49,491 nt of DNA. Origin: Candidatus Dormiibacterota bacterium. Lineage in GTDB: Bacteria; Chloroflexota; Dormibacteria; Aeolococcales; Bog-877. Positions 1 to 8,534 of this stretch are shown in pieces; within the stretch, counting starts at the first letter, position 1, and every line of letters begins with the position of its first letter. The stretch covers positions 1 through 49,491 of the forward strand of contig JABEUU010000169.1 of assembly GCA_013044295.1 (NCBI GenBank), read 5' to 3'. A model generated the notes under the pieces. It saw only the letters and a list, made by a program, of their open reading frames with translations, was not told the DNA's origin and made no database searches. The position numbers were made by a program, and so were the translations under genes.

Positions 1-579
1 GTGGTCTACGCGAAGGACCTCCTCAGGGCCCGGGGCCTGGGCGGCCCGGCGCCCGCCAGCGTGGCCGCGCTGGCCCGACCAGCCACCTTCGTGCCCGAGG
101 CGAAGCGGCTTGGCGAGCTGCTCCAGGAGATGCAGCTCGCCAAGATCCACCTGGTGGTGGTGGTCGACGAGTACGGCGGGACCGCCGGACTGGTGACGAT
201 AGAGGATGTCTTGGAAGAGATCGTGGGGCCGATCCGAGATGAGTACGACCTGGCCGAGCAAGAGGAGATCCAGCTGATCGCCCCGTCGGTAGCCATGCTG
301 ACGGCGTCAGCCAGCCTGGATGATGTGAACGACCTGCTGCATCTCCATCTTGAAGGGGAGGACTTCGACTCGGTGGGTGGGCTGGTCTACTCCTTGCTGG
401 GTCGGATCCCCTCCGTGGGAGATGTGGTCGAAGCCGGCGATGGGGTCAGCATCACGGTCGAGTCGATTGACCGCCAGGCGATTCAGACAGTGCGGCTGAC
501 TCGGGACCGTCCCTTCGAAGTGGAGGAGAGCGTCGCCACCGACGCTCAGGCGGCGTCCGCCCCCTCGCCCAAGCCCTAG
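1..579 (+). CDS. HlyC/CorC-family CBS-domain protein, C-terminal part (5' truncated by window edge)
   Basis: The reading frame is open from base 1, and its first residues (VYAKDLLRA) lie in the middle of a CBS domain, so the true start is upstream of the window and the GTG at base 1 is probably not the initiator. The second CBS half carries the family hallmark VVVDEYGGTAGLVTIEDVLEE at about residues 52-72, followed by EIVGPIRDEYD. A CorC_HlyC transporter-associated domain follows (about residues 90-170, with GGLVYSLLGRIPSVGD). Full-length relatives have an N-terminal DUF21 membrane domain and are linked to Mg2+/Co2+ efflux or membrane damage resistance. The missing DUF21 part is inferred, not seen. 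The C-terminal 20 residues are Ala/Pro-rich and look disordered. recO begins 4 nt downstream, so the two are probably co-transcribed. Family assignment is firm; transported substrate is unknown. Confidence 0.9.
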   Translation: MVYAKDLLRARGLGGPAPASVAALARPATFVPEAKRLGELLQEMQLAKIHLVVVVDEYGGTAGLVTIEDVLEEIVGPIRDEYDLAEQEEIQLIAPSVAMLTASASLDDVNDLLHLHLEGEDFDSVGGLVYSLLGRIPSVGDVVEAGDGVSITVESIDRQAIQTVRLTRDRPFEVEESVATDAQAASAPSPKP

Positions 580-583
580 CCTC

Positions 584-1330
584 TTGCCTGCCAGCTTCGC
601 CGATGAGGGCCTGGTACTCCGCCGGCGCACCTTCGGCGACGCCGACCGGATCCTCGTGGTGCTGACGCGAGAGCACGGCAAGCTGAGCGTGCTGGCCCGG
701 GGTGTGCGCCGGGCCAAAGCTCGCAACGGGGCCGGCCTGGACCTGCTGGCTCGCTCTCAGATGATGCTTATCCCCGGCCGCAACCTGGCGGTGCTGGCCC
801 AGGCGCGCCAGCTGGGGGGCTCCCCGGCCCCCAACGATCTGGTCAGACTGGCCTGCGCTGGGGTGCTGGCCGAGCTCGTCGACGCCACCCTGGAGGATGG
901 CCATCCCGACGCCCGGGTGTACGACATCCTGGCCGAGGCGGCAGCTCGTCTGGCCAGTCCAGCCCGCGATCCCAGGTTGGAGCTGGCCCTGGCGGCCTTC
1001 AGCCTGGCCGCGGTCGGAGGCTATCTGCCCGATCTCAACCGTTGCGTGGGCTGCGGCGAGGCGCTCCAGGATCGCGCCGGGATGTTCGTCCCCAATCTCG
1101 GCGGCGTGGTCCAGGGCGGGTGCGCTTCGGGGCCCGACCTGGCCGTGCCCTGTGCCGCTGTGACCTTGAGGGTGTTGCGCAGGATGGCGGCTGCGGATGA
1201 GGCGACGGTGGTCCGCCTACGCTGGACAGCTGATCTTCGTGACCAGGTCGAGACGATCCTGGTCGCCCATCTGGAGCATCACCTGGACCGGCCCCTGAAG
1301 TCGGCCCGGGTGCTGGCAGAAATTCGCTGA
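584..1330 (+). CDS. recO: DNA repair protein RecO
   Basis: RecO acts in the RecFOR pathway: it displaces SSB, anneals single strands and helps load RecA at gaps. The 248-residue product has the N-terminal OB-fold signature (DEGLVLRRRTFGDADRILVV, about residues 7-26), then SVLARGVRRAKAR. In the C-terminal helical domain there is a zinc-binding CVGCG (Cys154, Cys157) and a further Cys in GGVVQGGCA. Length is typical for the family. The start is a TTG at 584, four bases after the upstream CBS gene stop; no ATG or GTG precedes the conserved OB fold in frame. The gene order recO then glycyl-tRNA synthetase, with ppdK further on, is a common bacterial neighbourhood and supports the call. The stop codon lies in a perfect hairpin shared with the convergent downstream gene. 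Confidence 0.92.
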   Translation: MPASFADEGLVLRRRTFGDADRILVVLTREHGKLSVLARGVRRAKARNGAGLDLLARSQMMLIPGRNLAVLAQARQLGGSPAPNDLVRLACAGVLAELVDATLEDGHPDARVYDILAEAAARLASPARDPRLELALAAFSLAAVGGYLPDLNRCVGCGEALQDRAGMFVPNLGGVVQGGCASGPDLAVPCAAVTLRVLRRMAAADEATVVRLRWTADLRDQVETILVAHLEHHLDRPLKSARVLAEIR

Positions 1331-1347
1331 CCTGGGGGCCAGGTCAG
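1327..1347. terminator. Bidirectional hairpin between convergent recO and cysS-GT2
   Basis: CTGACCTGG-GGG-CCAGGTCAG is a perfect 9-bp stem with a 3-nt loop. It contains the recO TGA (1328-1330) and, on the other strand, the TGA of the convergent gene (1344-1346). No U tract follows on either side, so it would be a non-canonical, bidirectional terminator. The structure is seen directly; termination activity is inferred. Confidence 0.6.
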
Positions 1348-3512
1348 TCGGGCTGGTGCTCTGACGCGCCGGCCAGGAGCAGGTCGGGCCGGTGGTGCCA
1401 GCGGTCGTAGAAGCGACGGAAGTTCAGCCGGCTCAGCCGCTCCCGCTCGTCCGGATCGGTATCCTCCCAGAGGCGGTGCTGATGCATCACCATGGGCAAG
1501 TCGGGCAGGCGCCGCTGGCTGAGCCCAAGCGCCCGGAGACCGAAGCACAAGTTGAAGTCCAGCATTCGGTAGAAGCGGAAGCGCTCGTCGAGCAGACCCA
1601 GCTCGCTGAACCGGTGGCGTCGCAGGCCCAGGCAGTATCCGTCGATGGCGTCCACATCCAGTTCCTCGGAGTCGAAGAACTCCCGCATGTCTGAACTTCG
1701 GGCTCCCCAACGGCCCACGGCGCCAACCGTGGGGTCCTGTAGGGCTGCCAAGATCGGGGCCACGTAATCGCCCTCGGCCTCAACCCCTGTGTCCAGGATC
1801 AGCAAGGCCTCGCCTACCGCCGCGCGCACCGTGACGTTGCGGGCGGTGCCCTCTCCCAGGCGATGGTCGGCTCGAAACACCGTGATCTCGGAATGCTGCG
1901 TGGCGGCGAGCTGCAGCAGCCGAGAAGTCGCCTCGTCGGCATCGTTGTCGACCACCAGGATTTCTATTCGATGGGCACCGGCATGCGCCAGCAGGCTGTC
2001 CAGGCAGCGGCTCAGGTCGGCCGGGTAGCCCTCCACGACCAGGCTGACCGAGAGCTCCAACCTGTCGGCCTCCAGGCGGCGGTCAGAGACCTCGAGCGGC
2101 GAGGAGATGAGGCCGCGGCGCAGGTCGAGGGCACTCACCCGCCGGTAGCTGGTGTGGTCTGGGGCGTCCTCAGGCACCACGCGGAGGCTCACCAGCGAGC
2201 TCCGCTCGCGGTCGGCTTGGAAGAAGTTCCCCGCTGCCCGCGAGAGCTCGCGGGACCGGGCCACCGACTCCCATCCGCCCGCTGCTGGTGCCGGGGCGGG
2301 GGGCATGTCAAGCCCCAGGCCCAGGAGCTGGTCGCTTCGCCTAAGGCCGAGCGCTCGAGTGGCCGGCGTGAGGCGCTGATCTCTGGCGTACGCGAAGACG
2401 TCGGCCAGCGCCCGGGGTAGGTCGAGGTCAGCCTCCAGGTCGGCGCGCACCGTCTGGAAGAGCTGCTCGGCGGACCCCTCGTCGGCAGTTCCGCGGTCGT
2501 CGGCGGCCAGACGCCGCAGGCGCTGCAGGCCCCGCTCGGCGGCAGCCAGTGCCAGTAAGGTGAAGTTGAGCCGGCTGCGATATCGCACCGTGGCGCAGAG
2601 GAACCGGAAGGAGAGTGGGTCGAAACCCCTCGCCTCGAGGTCTTCCAGTGTGTAGACGTTGCCGGACGACTTGGCCATCTTCACGCCATCGGCGAGCAGG
2701 TGCTGGCCGTGAACCCAAAGTTGCACGAACTGGCGCCCGGTCGCGCCCTGGCTCTGGGCCAGCTCGTCCTCGTGGTGGGGGAAGATGTTGTCCACGCCGC
2801 CGGTGTGAATGTCGATCTGCTCCCCGAGGTAGGCCATCGACATGGCAGAACACTCGATGTGCCAGCCCGGGAACCCGGTCCCGAATGGGCTCTCCCAGAC
2901 CATCAACTGGCGCTCGCGATCGGCCTCCCTCCAGAGTGTGAAGTCGGCCTGATGGCGCTTGGAGGGATCTGGCTCGGCGCCGACCCCCACCAGCAGCTCG
3001 GCCAGGGAGTTGCGCGAGAGCGCCCCATAGGCGGAATACGCCGTGGTGTCGAAGTAGACGCTGCCGCCGGCCCGGTAGGCGAGGCCCAGGTCGAGCAGCT
3101 TGGTGATCAGTTCTAGCATCTGGGGGACGTGGTCGGTGGCCCGGGGAAAGACATCCGCCGGCTCGATCCCGAGCCCGGCTTCCGCCCCGTGGAACTCCCG
3201 TTCGAACTCGCCCGCTATGTCGCGGGGAGAGCGTCCCGCCGCTAGAGCGGCGGCGATGACCTTGTCGCCGCCGCGCTCGGCCATCTCCTGGCGCATGTGG
3301 CCGACGTCGGTGATGTTTTTGACATGGCGCACCTCCCAGCCCTGAGCCCTGGCGATGCGCTTGATCCAGTCCGCCATCAGGTAGGTGCGCAGGTTGCCGA
3401 TGTGAACCGAGCGGTAGACGGTGGGGCCGCAGCTGTACATCGACAGGCGACCCGGGCGTAGTGGAGTGACCTCCTGGACCTGACGGGAAAGGGTGTCGTA
3501 GAGTCGGAGCAC
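1344..3512 (-). CDS. cysS: Cysteinyl-tRNA synthetase fused to a family-2 glycosyltransferase
   Basis: One uninterrupted 722-residue frame. Residues 1 to about 440 are class I CysRS, which charges tRNA-Cys: CGPTVYRSVHIGNLRTYL holds a zinc Cys and the HIGH-type signature (H37-N40), WHIECSAM and HTGGVDNIFPHHEDE carry further zinc and active-site residues, and KMAKSSGN at about 277 is the KMSKS loop. After a linker (about 440-483), residues 484-722 form a GT2-like domain: LELSVSLVVEGYPADLSRC, EILVVDND, LILDTGVE in the DXD region, GLLDERFRFYRMLDFNLCFG. No stop separates the halves. A TTG at 2060 with GGAGG 8 nt upstream (2069-2073) could allow separate initiation of the glycosyltransferase. The GTG start at 3512 immediately precedes the conserved LRLYDTLSRQ; longer frames upstream run antisense into glyS and are rejected. 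The acceptor sugar substrate is unknown. Confidence 0.88.
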   Translation of the reverse strand: MLRLYDTLSRQVQEVTPLRPGRLSMYSCGPTVYRSVHIGNLRTYLMADWIKRIARAQGWEVRHVKNITDVGHMRQEMAERGGDKVIAAALAAGRSPRDIAGEFEREFHGAEAGLGIEPADVFPRATDHVPQMLELITKLLDLGLAYRAGGSVYFDTTAYSAYGALSRNSLAELLVGVGAEPDPSKRHQADFTLWREADRERQLMVWESPFGTGFPGWHIECSAMSMAYLGEQIDIHTGGVDNIFPHHEDELAQSQGATGRQFVQLWVHGQHLLADGVKMAKSSGNVYTLEDLEARGFDPLSFRFLCATVRYRSRLNFTLLALAAAERGLQRLRRLAADDRGTADEGSAEQLFQTVRADLEADLDLPRALADVFAYARDQRLTPATRALGLRRSDQLLGLGLDMPPAPAPAAGGWESVARSRELSRAAGNFFQADRERSSLVSLRVVPEDAPDHTSYRRVSALDLRRGLISSPLEVSDRRLEADRLELSVSLVVEGYPADLSRCLDSLLAHAGAHRIEILVVDNDADEATSRLLQLAATQHSEITVFRADHRLGEGTARNVTVRAAVGEALLILDTGVEAEGDYVAPILAALQDPTVGAVGRWGARSSDMREFFDSEELDVDAIDGYCLGLRRHRFSELGLLDERFRFYRMLDFNLCFGLRALGLSQRRLPDLPMVMHQHRLWEDTDPDERERLSRLNFRRFYDRWHHRPDLLLAGASEHQPD

Positions 3513-3519
3513 GAAATCG

Positions 3520-3525
3520 ATGCTA
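3520..3525 (-). promoter_or_regulatory. Candidate -10 for a leaderless cysS-GT2 mRNA
   Basis: On the reverse strand TAGCAT ends 7 nt before the GTG at 3512, which would place the transcript start at or next to the start codon. There is no Shine-Dalgarno sequence in the gap and no clear -35. The inference rests mainly on the same spacing recurring before other genes in the window. Confidence 0.35.
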
Positions 3526-3689
3526 CCAGCGCCCGTTGGAGTGGTCCCCAACCAGGCTCGGGATGAACCAAGCGGGCCGCGGGCAGCCCCGGCTGGCGGG
3601 TCCGGCTCCCGTCGGCCGCGGATAGAATTAACCAATTCGCTCGAATTCAGGTTCCCTCGCGCTCGGGGTGGGAGCCGCTGGAGGTCCTG

Positions 3690-5003
3690 ATGGCTGAGAT
3701 TGGCCCCAACCGGCTGGAGACCCTGGTCTCGCTGTGCAAACGGCGGGGCTTCGTGTTCCAGAGCAGTGAGATCTACGGTGGCATCAACGCGGTCTACGAC
3801 TTCGGCCCCTTGGGGGTGCGGTTGCGGCGGCGGATCCGGGACCTCTGGTGGAGGGAGATGGTGGACCTGCGCGATGACGTTGAGGGCCTGGAGGCGGCCA
3901 TCCTGATGAACCCGACCGTGTGGCAGGCATCCGGTCACCTGGCCAACTTCAGCGATCCGCTGGTGGACTGCCTCGGCGAGTGTCACCAGCGCTGGCGCGC
4001 CGACCATCTCGAGGGGGACCGGTGTCCGAACTGTGGCGGGCCGCTCAGCGCGGTGCGTCAATTCAACCTGATGTTCAAGACCTTCATTGGCCCCTTGGAG
4101 GATGAGAGCGCGGTGGTCTATCTGCGTCCGGAGACTGCCCAGGGGATATTTGTCAACTTCAAGAACGTGCTGGGCACCTCCCGGCAGAGGGTACCCTTCG
4201 GAATCGCGCAGATCGGGCGCAGCTTTCGCAACGAGATCTCGACCGGAAACTTCGTCTTCCGGCTCCGGGAGCTGGAGATGATGGAGCTGGAGTGGTTCTG
4301 CACCCCTGGCGATGATGCTCGCTGGTTCGATTACTGGTGCGCGGAGCGCATCCGCTGGCACCAGAGCCTGGGCCTCAAGCCGGAGCACCTGCGTCTCCGT
4401 CCTCACGGGGAAGGGGAGAAGGCGCACTACGCGCTTGCTTCCAGTGACATCGAGTACCTCTACCCCTGGGGCTGGGCGGAGTTGGAGGGCATCGCCCGTC
4501 GCAGCGACTATGACCTCCGCCGCCATCAGGAGGTCAGCGGCAAGGACCTCCAATACACGGACCCCGCCACCGGACAGCGCTTCCTGCCCTTCGTGGTTGA
4601 GCCATCGGTGGGCGTGGACCGAACGTTTCTAGCCCTGCTGCTGGACGCCTACGACGAGGAGGAAGTGCGGGGTGAGACCCGGGTGGTGCTGCACCTCAGC
4701 CCCCAGGTGGCGCCCTTCCAGGTGGCCGTGCTGCCGCTGTCCAACAAGCCCGAGCTGACCCAGGTCGCTCGGACAGTGGAGCAGGAGCTGCGGCGCCGGT
4801 TCGCCACCGAGTACGACTACACCCAGTCAATCGGGAAGCGCTACCGGCGTCAGGACGAGATCGGCACTCCCCTTGCGGTGACCGTGGACTTCGACACCCT
4901 GGAGGACCACGCTGTCACGATTCGCGATCGCGATTCCATGGAACAGGTGCGAGTGCCACTGGAGCATCTGGAGGCGATGTGCGCGGAGCGGCTGGGACAG
5001 TGA
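3690..5003 (+). CDS. glyS: Glycyl-tRNA synthetase (single-chain, dimeric type)
   Basis: Class II synthetase that charges tRNA-Gly, of the single-polypeptide type found in Gram-positives, archaea and eukaryotes rather than the alpha/beta type. The 437-residue product starts with the characteristic region RGFVFQSSEIYGGINAVYDFGPLGV. Motif 2 is seen as IAQIGRSFRNEISTGNFVFR and motif 3 as FVVEPSVGVDRTFLALLLDAY. The C-terminal anticodon-binding domain begins near VAPFQVAVLPLSNKPEL and ends with RRQDEIGTPLAVTVDFDTL. A CxxC pair (CPNCGG, with CLGECHQRW before it) sits in the insert after motif 1. The ATG at 3690 has GGAGGT 5 nt upstream. The upstream 177 bp is shared with the divergent cysS gene and contains a TAGAAT (3623-3628) that could be a -10, without a convincing -35. 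Confidence 0.95.
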   Translation: MAEIGPNRLETLVSLCKRRGFVFQSSEIYGGINAVYDFGPLGVRLRRRIRDLWWREMVDLRDDVEGLEAAILMNPTVWQASGHLANFSDPLVDCLGECHQRWRADHLEGDRCPNCGGPLSAVRQFNLMFKTFIGPLEDESAVVYLRPETAQGIFVNFKNVLGTSRQRVPFGIAQIGRSFRNEISTGNFVFRLRELEMMELEWFCTPGDDARWFDYWCAERIRWHQSLGLKPEHLRLRPHGEGEKAHYALASSDIEYLYPWGWAELEGIARRSDYDLRRHQEVSGKDLQYTDPATGQRFLPFVVEPSVGVDRTFLALLLDAYDEEEVRGETRVVLHLSPQVAPFQVAVLPLSNKPELTQVARTVEQELRRRFATEYDYTQSIGKRYRRQDEIGTPLAVTVDFDTLEDHAVTIRDRDSMEQVRVPLEHLEAMCAERLGQ

Positions 5004-5082
5004 TGAACGAGACCCCCGGCGGTCACTTCTGGAAGCACGCGCCAGCCGCGTTGGCCCGGATGAATTCGATGCGTGGGAGGGT

Positions 5083-5838
5083 ATGACCGTGGCGGGTAGG
5101 GGAGTCCTGGTCACCGGCGCATCCCGAGGCATCGGCCGCGCCACCGCCCTCGCCTTCGCGGCCCGAGGGGACCGGGTGGCGGTGCACCACCGGGATTCGG
5201 AGGCGCTCGCCCTGGAGTTGGTCGCCGAACTTGATGGGAGTGGGCACCTGGTCGTGGGCGGAGATCTCGCCGACCCTGACACGGCGCGCCGGGTGGTCGA
5301 GGCTGCGGTGGCTGGCCTGGGCGCGGTGGATGTGCTCGTGAACAACGCGGGAACCAGCCTGCTCCACGATCTCACGGAGATGGACTTCGAGAGCTGGCGG
5401 GCGGCCTTTGATCGCACCATCGCGGTCAATCTCAGCGCCGCCGCCTACGTCACCTACTTCGTGGCCCGCCAGATGCTGGGCCGGGGAGGGCGGATCGTGA
5501 ACGTCTCCTCGCGGGGGGCTTTTAGGGGGGAGCCCGGCCAGCCCGGCTATGGAGCCAGCAAGGCCGGGCTCAATGCCTTTGGCCAGTCGCTGGCACTGGC
5601 CCTCGGGGCACATGGCATCTCCGTCGCCACTGTCGCTCCTGGCTGGGTCGCCACCGACATGTCCAATGAGGAGCTGAAACGTCCCCGAGGGGCCGAGATC
5701 CGGTCTCAGAGTCCCTTCAACCGAATCGCCCAGCCCGAGGAGGTGGCAGCCGCAATCGTGTTCTTGGCCTCGGACCAGGCTGCCTTCGCCAGCGGCTCGA
5801 TCCTGGACATCAACGGGGCATCCTATCTGCGCACCTGA
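5083..5838 (+). CDS. Short-chain dehydrogenase/reductase (FabG-like)
   Basis: Classical SDR of 251 residues that should bind NAD(P)(H) and oxidise or reduce a carbonyl/alcohol. The cofactor glycine motif TGASRGIG is at residues 11-18, NNAGTS is present around residue 87, and the catalytic triad is carried by Ser in VNVSSRGAF and by YGASKAG (Tyr-x3-Lys). The C-terminal SGSILDINGA matches the usual SDR ending. It lies 79 bp after glyS on the same strand and is convergent with thrC at 5851. Nothing nearby identifies the substrate; a 3-oxoacyl-ACP reductase role is possible but not supported by neighbouring fatty-acid genes. The ATG at 5083 has GGGAGG directly upstream (spacing rather short), and it places the glycine motif at the usual distance from the N-terminus. 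Confidence 0.88.
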   Translation: MTVAGRGVLVTGASRGIGRATALAFAARGDRVAVHHRDSEALALELVAELDGSGHLVVGGDLADPDTARRVVEAAVAGLGAVDVLVNNAGTSLLHDLTEMDFESWRAAFDRTIAVNLSAAAYVTYFVARQMLGRGGRIVNVSSRGAFRGEPGQPGYGASKAGLNAFGQSLALALGAHGISVATVAPGWVATDMSNEELKRPRGAEIRSQSPFNRIAQPEEVAAAIVFLASDQAAFASGSILDINGASYLRT

Positions 5839-5850
5839 CCGGAAGCCGGC

Positions 5851-7119
5851 TCAGTTCCAGTCCCTAAGCGCGCCCAGAATTGCTGCTGGGGTGGGCTCCA
5901 CCTGGAGCATGCCGCCTCTCCCGAGCTGTTCCGTGATGTAGTCGGGATCCTTCAGCTGGTGTCCGGTCAAGATGGCGACCACATCCGCCCCGGGCTCGAT
6001 CTCGCCCGCCTCTCGCAGCTTCCGGACCCCGGCCAGAGTGGCCGCCGAGGCTGGCTCACAGCCAATCCCGCCCTGGGCCAGCTCCGCCTTGGCGGCTCGG
6101 ATCTCCTGGTCGGTCACGGCCTCGGTAATACCCTCGGTCTGCGCCAGCGCCCGTGCCGCCTTCGGCCAGTTGGCTGGGTTGCCAATCCTGATCGCGGTGG
6201 CCCGAGTGGCCGGCTCCGACACAGGCGAGATTCGAGCGCTCTGACTGCGCCACATCTGGTGGAAGGGGCTGGCTCCTTGGGCCTGCACCACCACCAGGCG
6301 CGGCATTCTGCTGATCAGGTTCAGCGCGGCCAGCTCCGCCAGCGCCTTGCCCACCGCCGAAACATTGCCGAGGTTGCCCCCGGGCAGCACGATGTAGTCG
6401 GGGGGCTGCCATCCGCGCTGCTCCAGGATTTGGAGCACGACTGCCTTCTGCCCCTCCAGGCGGAAGGGATTTATGGAGTTGACGAGGTACAGGCCCAACT
6501 GATCGGACATCTGGCGCAGCAGCCTGAACGCCTGATCGAAGTTGGCCCCAGTCTCGACGACCTGAGCCCCAAAGTCGATGGCCTGAGCCAGCTTGGCCCC
6601 GGAAACGGCGCCCTGAGGCACGAACACCAGTGATTTAATTCCGGCCCGGGCCGCGTAGGCAGCCATCGAAGACGAAGTGTTTCCGGTGGAGGCGCAGGCC
6701 ACGACCCCTACACCCAGGCGGAGCGCCTCGGTGATGCAGACAGTCATGCCCAGGTCCTTGAATGACCCGGTGGGATTGGCCCCCTGATGCTTGATGGAGA
6801 GAGCCCGGACGCCTGCCCACTGGGCCGCCCTGGGAGCGGCGATCAAAGGGGTGTTGCCTTCCCCAAGGGAGACCATCCCCGCCCCGTCATCGAACAGGGG
6901 AAGCATCTCGCGAAAGCGCCAAACGCCGCTTCCTTCGCGGCCAGGGCCTGGTCCCAGGCGTTGCTGCCAGAGCCTGGGCCAGTCCGGCGCCTGAAGGGAG
7001 GGGAAGTCATAGGTCAGCTCCAGAAGGCCCTGGCAGTCTGGGCACGCGTAGCTGGTGGTGCTCCGGGGTTGCTCAGAGCCGCAGGCTGGGTTGAAGCAGC
7101 GCAGGTGGGAGGTGATCAT
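5851..7119 (-). CDS. thrC: Threonine synthase (first paralog)
   Basis: PLP-dependent enzyme converting O-phosphohomoserine to threonine. The 422-residue protein begins with a zinc-ribbon-like segment (RCFNPACG ... YACPDCQG, residues about 7-30). The PLP lysine is in NPTGSFKDLGMT, the phosphate-binding loop is STGNTSSSMAAYAARAG, and a second glycine loop is VLPGGNLGNVSAVGKAL. GIGCEPASAATLAGVRKL and AILTGHQLKDPD are typical of the ThrC family C-terminus. It follows lysC with an 8-nt gap and is the last gene of the operon thrC2-thrB-lysC-thrC. A second ThrC-like gene lies at the head of the same operon, so one of the two may have a specialised role. Convergent with the SDR gene, 12 bp apart. Confidence 0.92.
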   Translation of the reverse strand: MITSHLRCFNPACGSEQPRSTTSYACPDCQGLLELTYDFPSLQAPDWPRLWQQRLGPGPGREGSGVWRFREMLPLFDDGAGMVSLGEGNTPLIAAPRAAQWAGVRALSIKHQGANPTGSFKDLGMTVCITEALRLGVGVVACASTGNTSSSMAAYAARAGIKSLVFVPQGAVSGAKLAQAIDFGAQVVETGANFDQAFRLLRQMSDQLGLYLVNSINPFRLEGQKAVVLQILEQRGWQPPDYIVLPGGNLGNVSAVGKALAELAALNLISRMPRLVVVQAQGASPFHQMWRSQSARISPVSEPATRATAIRIGNPANWPKAARALAQTEGITEAVTDQEIRAAKAELAQGGIGCEPASAATLAGVRKLREAGEIEPGADVVAILTGHQLKDPDYITEQLGRGGMLQVEPTPAAILGALRDWN

Positions 7120-7127
7120 CCGACGCC

Positions 7128-8534
7128 CTAGAGCGCGAACTCCTCGTGAATGGCGCCCACCGCCGCGGGCAGGTCCGATGCCTGCACCGCCGCCGACACG
7201 CTCAGCTCGGACGACCCCTGGGAGATCGCCCGCACGTTGATACCGCGGCGCCCGAGAGCGCCGAACAAACGGGCCGCTATTCCCGGGGTCCCCTTCATCG
7301 CCTCTCCCACGGCCACCACGATACCCACTTTGGGGGTGACCTCGATGGCCAGCAGCGGGCTGCCGGCTAGGCTGTGCTCTTTCTCCAGGCGCCGCTGCAC
7401 GCGGCCAGCCTCCCGACTGGCGACCGCGAAGCAGATCACGTTCTCAGCCGAGGACTGAGTCACGATCAGGGTGGTGACCCGCTCGGCCTCCAGGGCATTG
7501 AATACCGCCGCCGCCAACCTGGTGAAGGGGAAGCCGTCCGCGCCACTGACGGTGAAGAGGTGGGCCTCGGCGGTGTGGGCGACCGCCCGCACCCCGGGTC
7601 GACCGGCCGCGGTGTTGGCGATTCGGGTGCCACGCTGTTCTGGCCGAAAGCTGTTCTTGATCCACACGGGGATCCCCGTCCGCATGGGCAGCTCGATGGA
7701 CTTGGAGTGGATCACCTTGGCGCCGAAGAAGGAGAGTTCGATCGCCTCCCGGTAGGAGACCTCGGGGAGCACATGGGCGGAGGCGACCAGCCGCGGGTCG
7801 GCGGTCAGGATGCCGTCCACATCGGTCCAGATCCAGATCTCGTCCGCCGGCAGCAGGGCGCCCAAGATGGTGGCGCTGTAGTCGGAGCCGCCCCGGCCCA
7901 GGGTGGTGCAGAGGCCTTCGTCCGTGGCCGCTCGGAATCCGGTCACGACCGGCGTGATCCCATCCCTGAGGCGCGGGCCGAGACCATCGGCGATCCGCTG
8001 GCGGCTGGGCTCGAGCAGGGGCGCAGCGTTGCCGAAGTGATCGTCGGTAATGATCACCTGGGTGGCGTCGACCGCCTCCGCCGAGAGCCCCGCCTCGCGC
8101 AGGGTCGCGGCCAGGATGGTCGCCGCCAGGACCTCACCCAGGCTGGAGAGCGAGTCCAGGGACCGGGGGGTGACCTCGTTGACCAGCGAGAAGCCGGAGC
8201 AGAAGTCGGTGAAGGTGGCCCTGGCAGTGGCGACCGCGGACTCCGCCAGGGCGAGCTCTTCGCCGGACAGCAGCTCCCGGCAGGTGCGCAGGTGCTTCTC
8301 GTGCATCCGCTCTCCCAGCCGCTGCCAGAGCTCGGTCTCGTGCCGGCTGGCCGCGGCGGCGGCGCGGATCAGGTCCTCGGTTACACCAGCCATCGCCGAG
8401 ACCACGACCACCACCTGGCCGATGGCGGCCTGGCGCTGCACCAGCTGGGCCGCTTGGGCGATTCTCTCGGCACTTCCAAGGGACGTGCCGCCGAACTTGA
8501 AGACGTCAAGCCGGGGGTGTGAGGTCGCGGTCAC
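7128..8534 (-). CDS. lysC: Aspartate kinase with ACT domains
   Basis: Phosphorylates aspartate as the first step toward lysine, threonine and methionine. 468 residues: the N-terminal amino-acid kinase domain starts with VFKFGGTSLGSAERI, includes TTLGRGGSDYSATILGALL and the family segment SFFGAKVIHSKSIELPMR. Two C-terminal ACT-type repeats follow (VTTLIVTQSSAENVICFAV and VGIVVAVGEAMKGTPGI ... INVRAISQGSSELSVSAAV), the usual site of feedback control by lysine or threonine. The start is the GTG at 8534, which overlaps the thrB stop as GTGA; the longer upstream frame runs inside thrB and lacks homology. It is not fused to a homoserine dehydrogenase and none is seen in the window. The overlap with thrB and tight spacing to thrC indicate translational coupling in one operon. 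Confidence 0.95.
   Translation of the reverse strand: MTATSHPRLDVFKFGGTSLGSAERIAQAAQLVQRQAAIGQVVVVVSAMAGVTEDLIRAAAAASRHETELWQRLGERMHEKHLRTCRELLSGEELALAESAVATARATFTDFCSGFSLVNEVTPRSLDSLSSLGEVLAATILAATLREAGLSAEAVDATQVIITDDHFGNAAPLLEPSRQRIADGLGPRLRDGITPVVTGFRAATDEGLCTTLGRGGSDYSATILGALLPADEIWIWTDVDGILTADPRLVASAHVLPEVSYREAIELSFFGAKVIHSKSIELPMRTGIPVWIKNSFRPEQRGTRIANTAAGRPGVRAVAHTAEAHLFTVSGADGFPFTRLAAAVFNALEAERVTTLIVTQSSAENVICFAVASREAGRVQRRLEKEHSLAGSPLLAIEVTPKVGIVVAVGEAMKGTPGIAARLFGALGRRGINVRAISQGSSELSVSAAVQASDLPAAVGAIHEEFAL

Noticed and set aside
3513..4553. N-terminal extension of the CysRS frame to 4553
   Set aside because: It runs antisense through the 5' part of glyS and lacks any synthetase-like sequence; the family N-terminus begins at the GTG at 3512.
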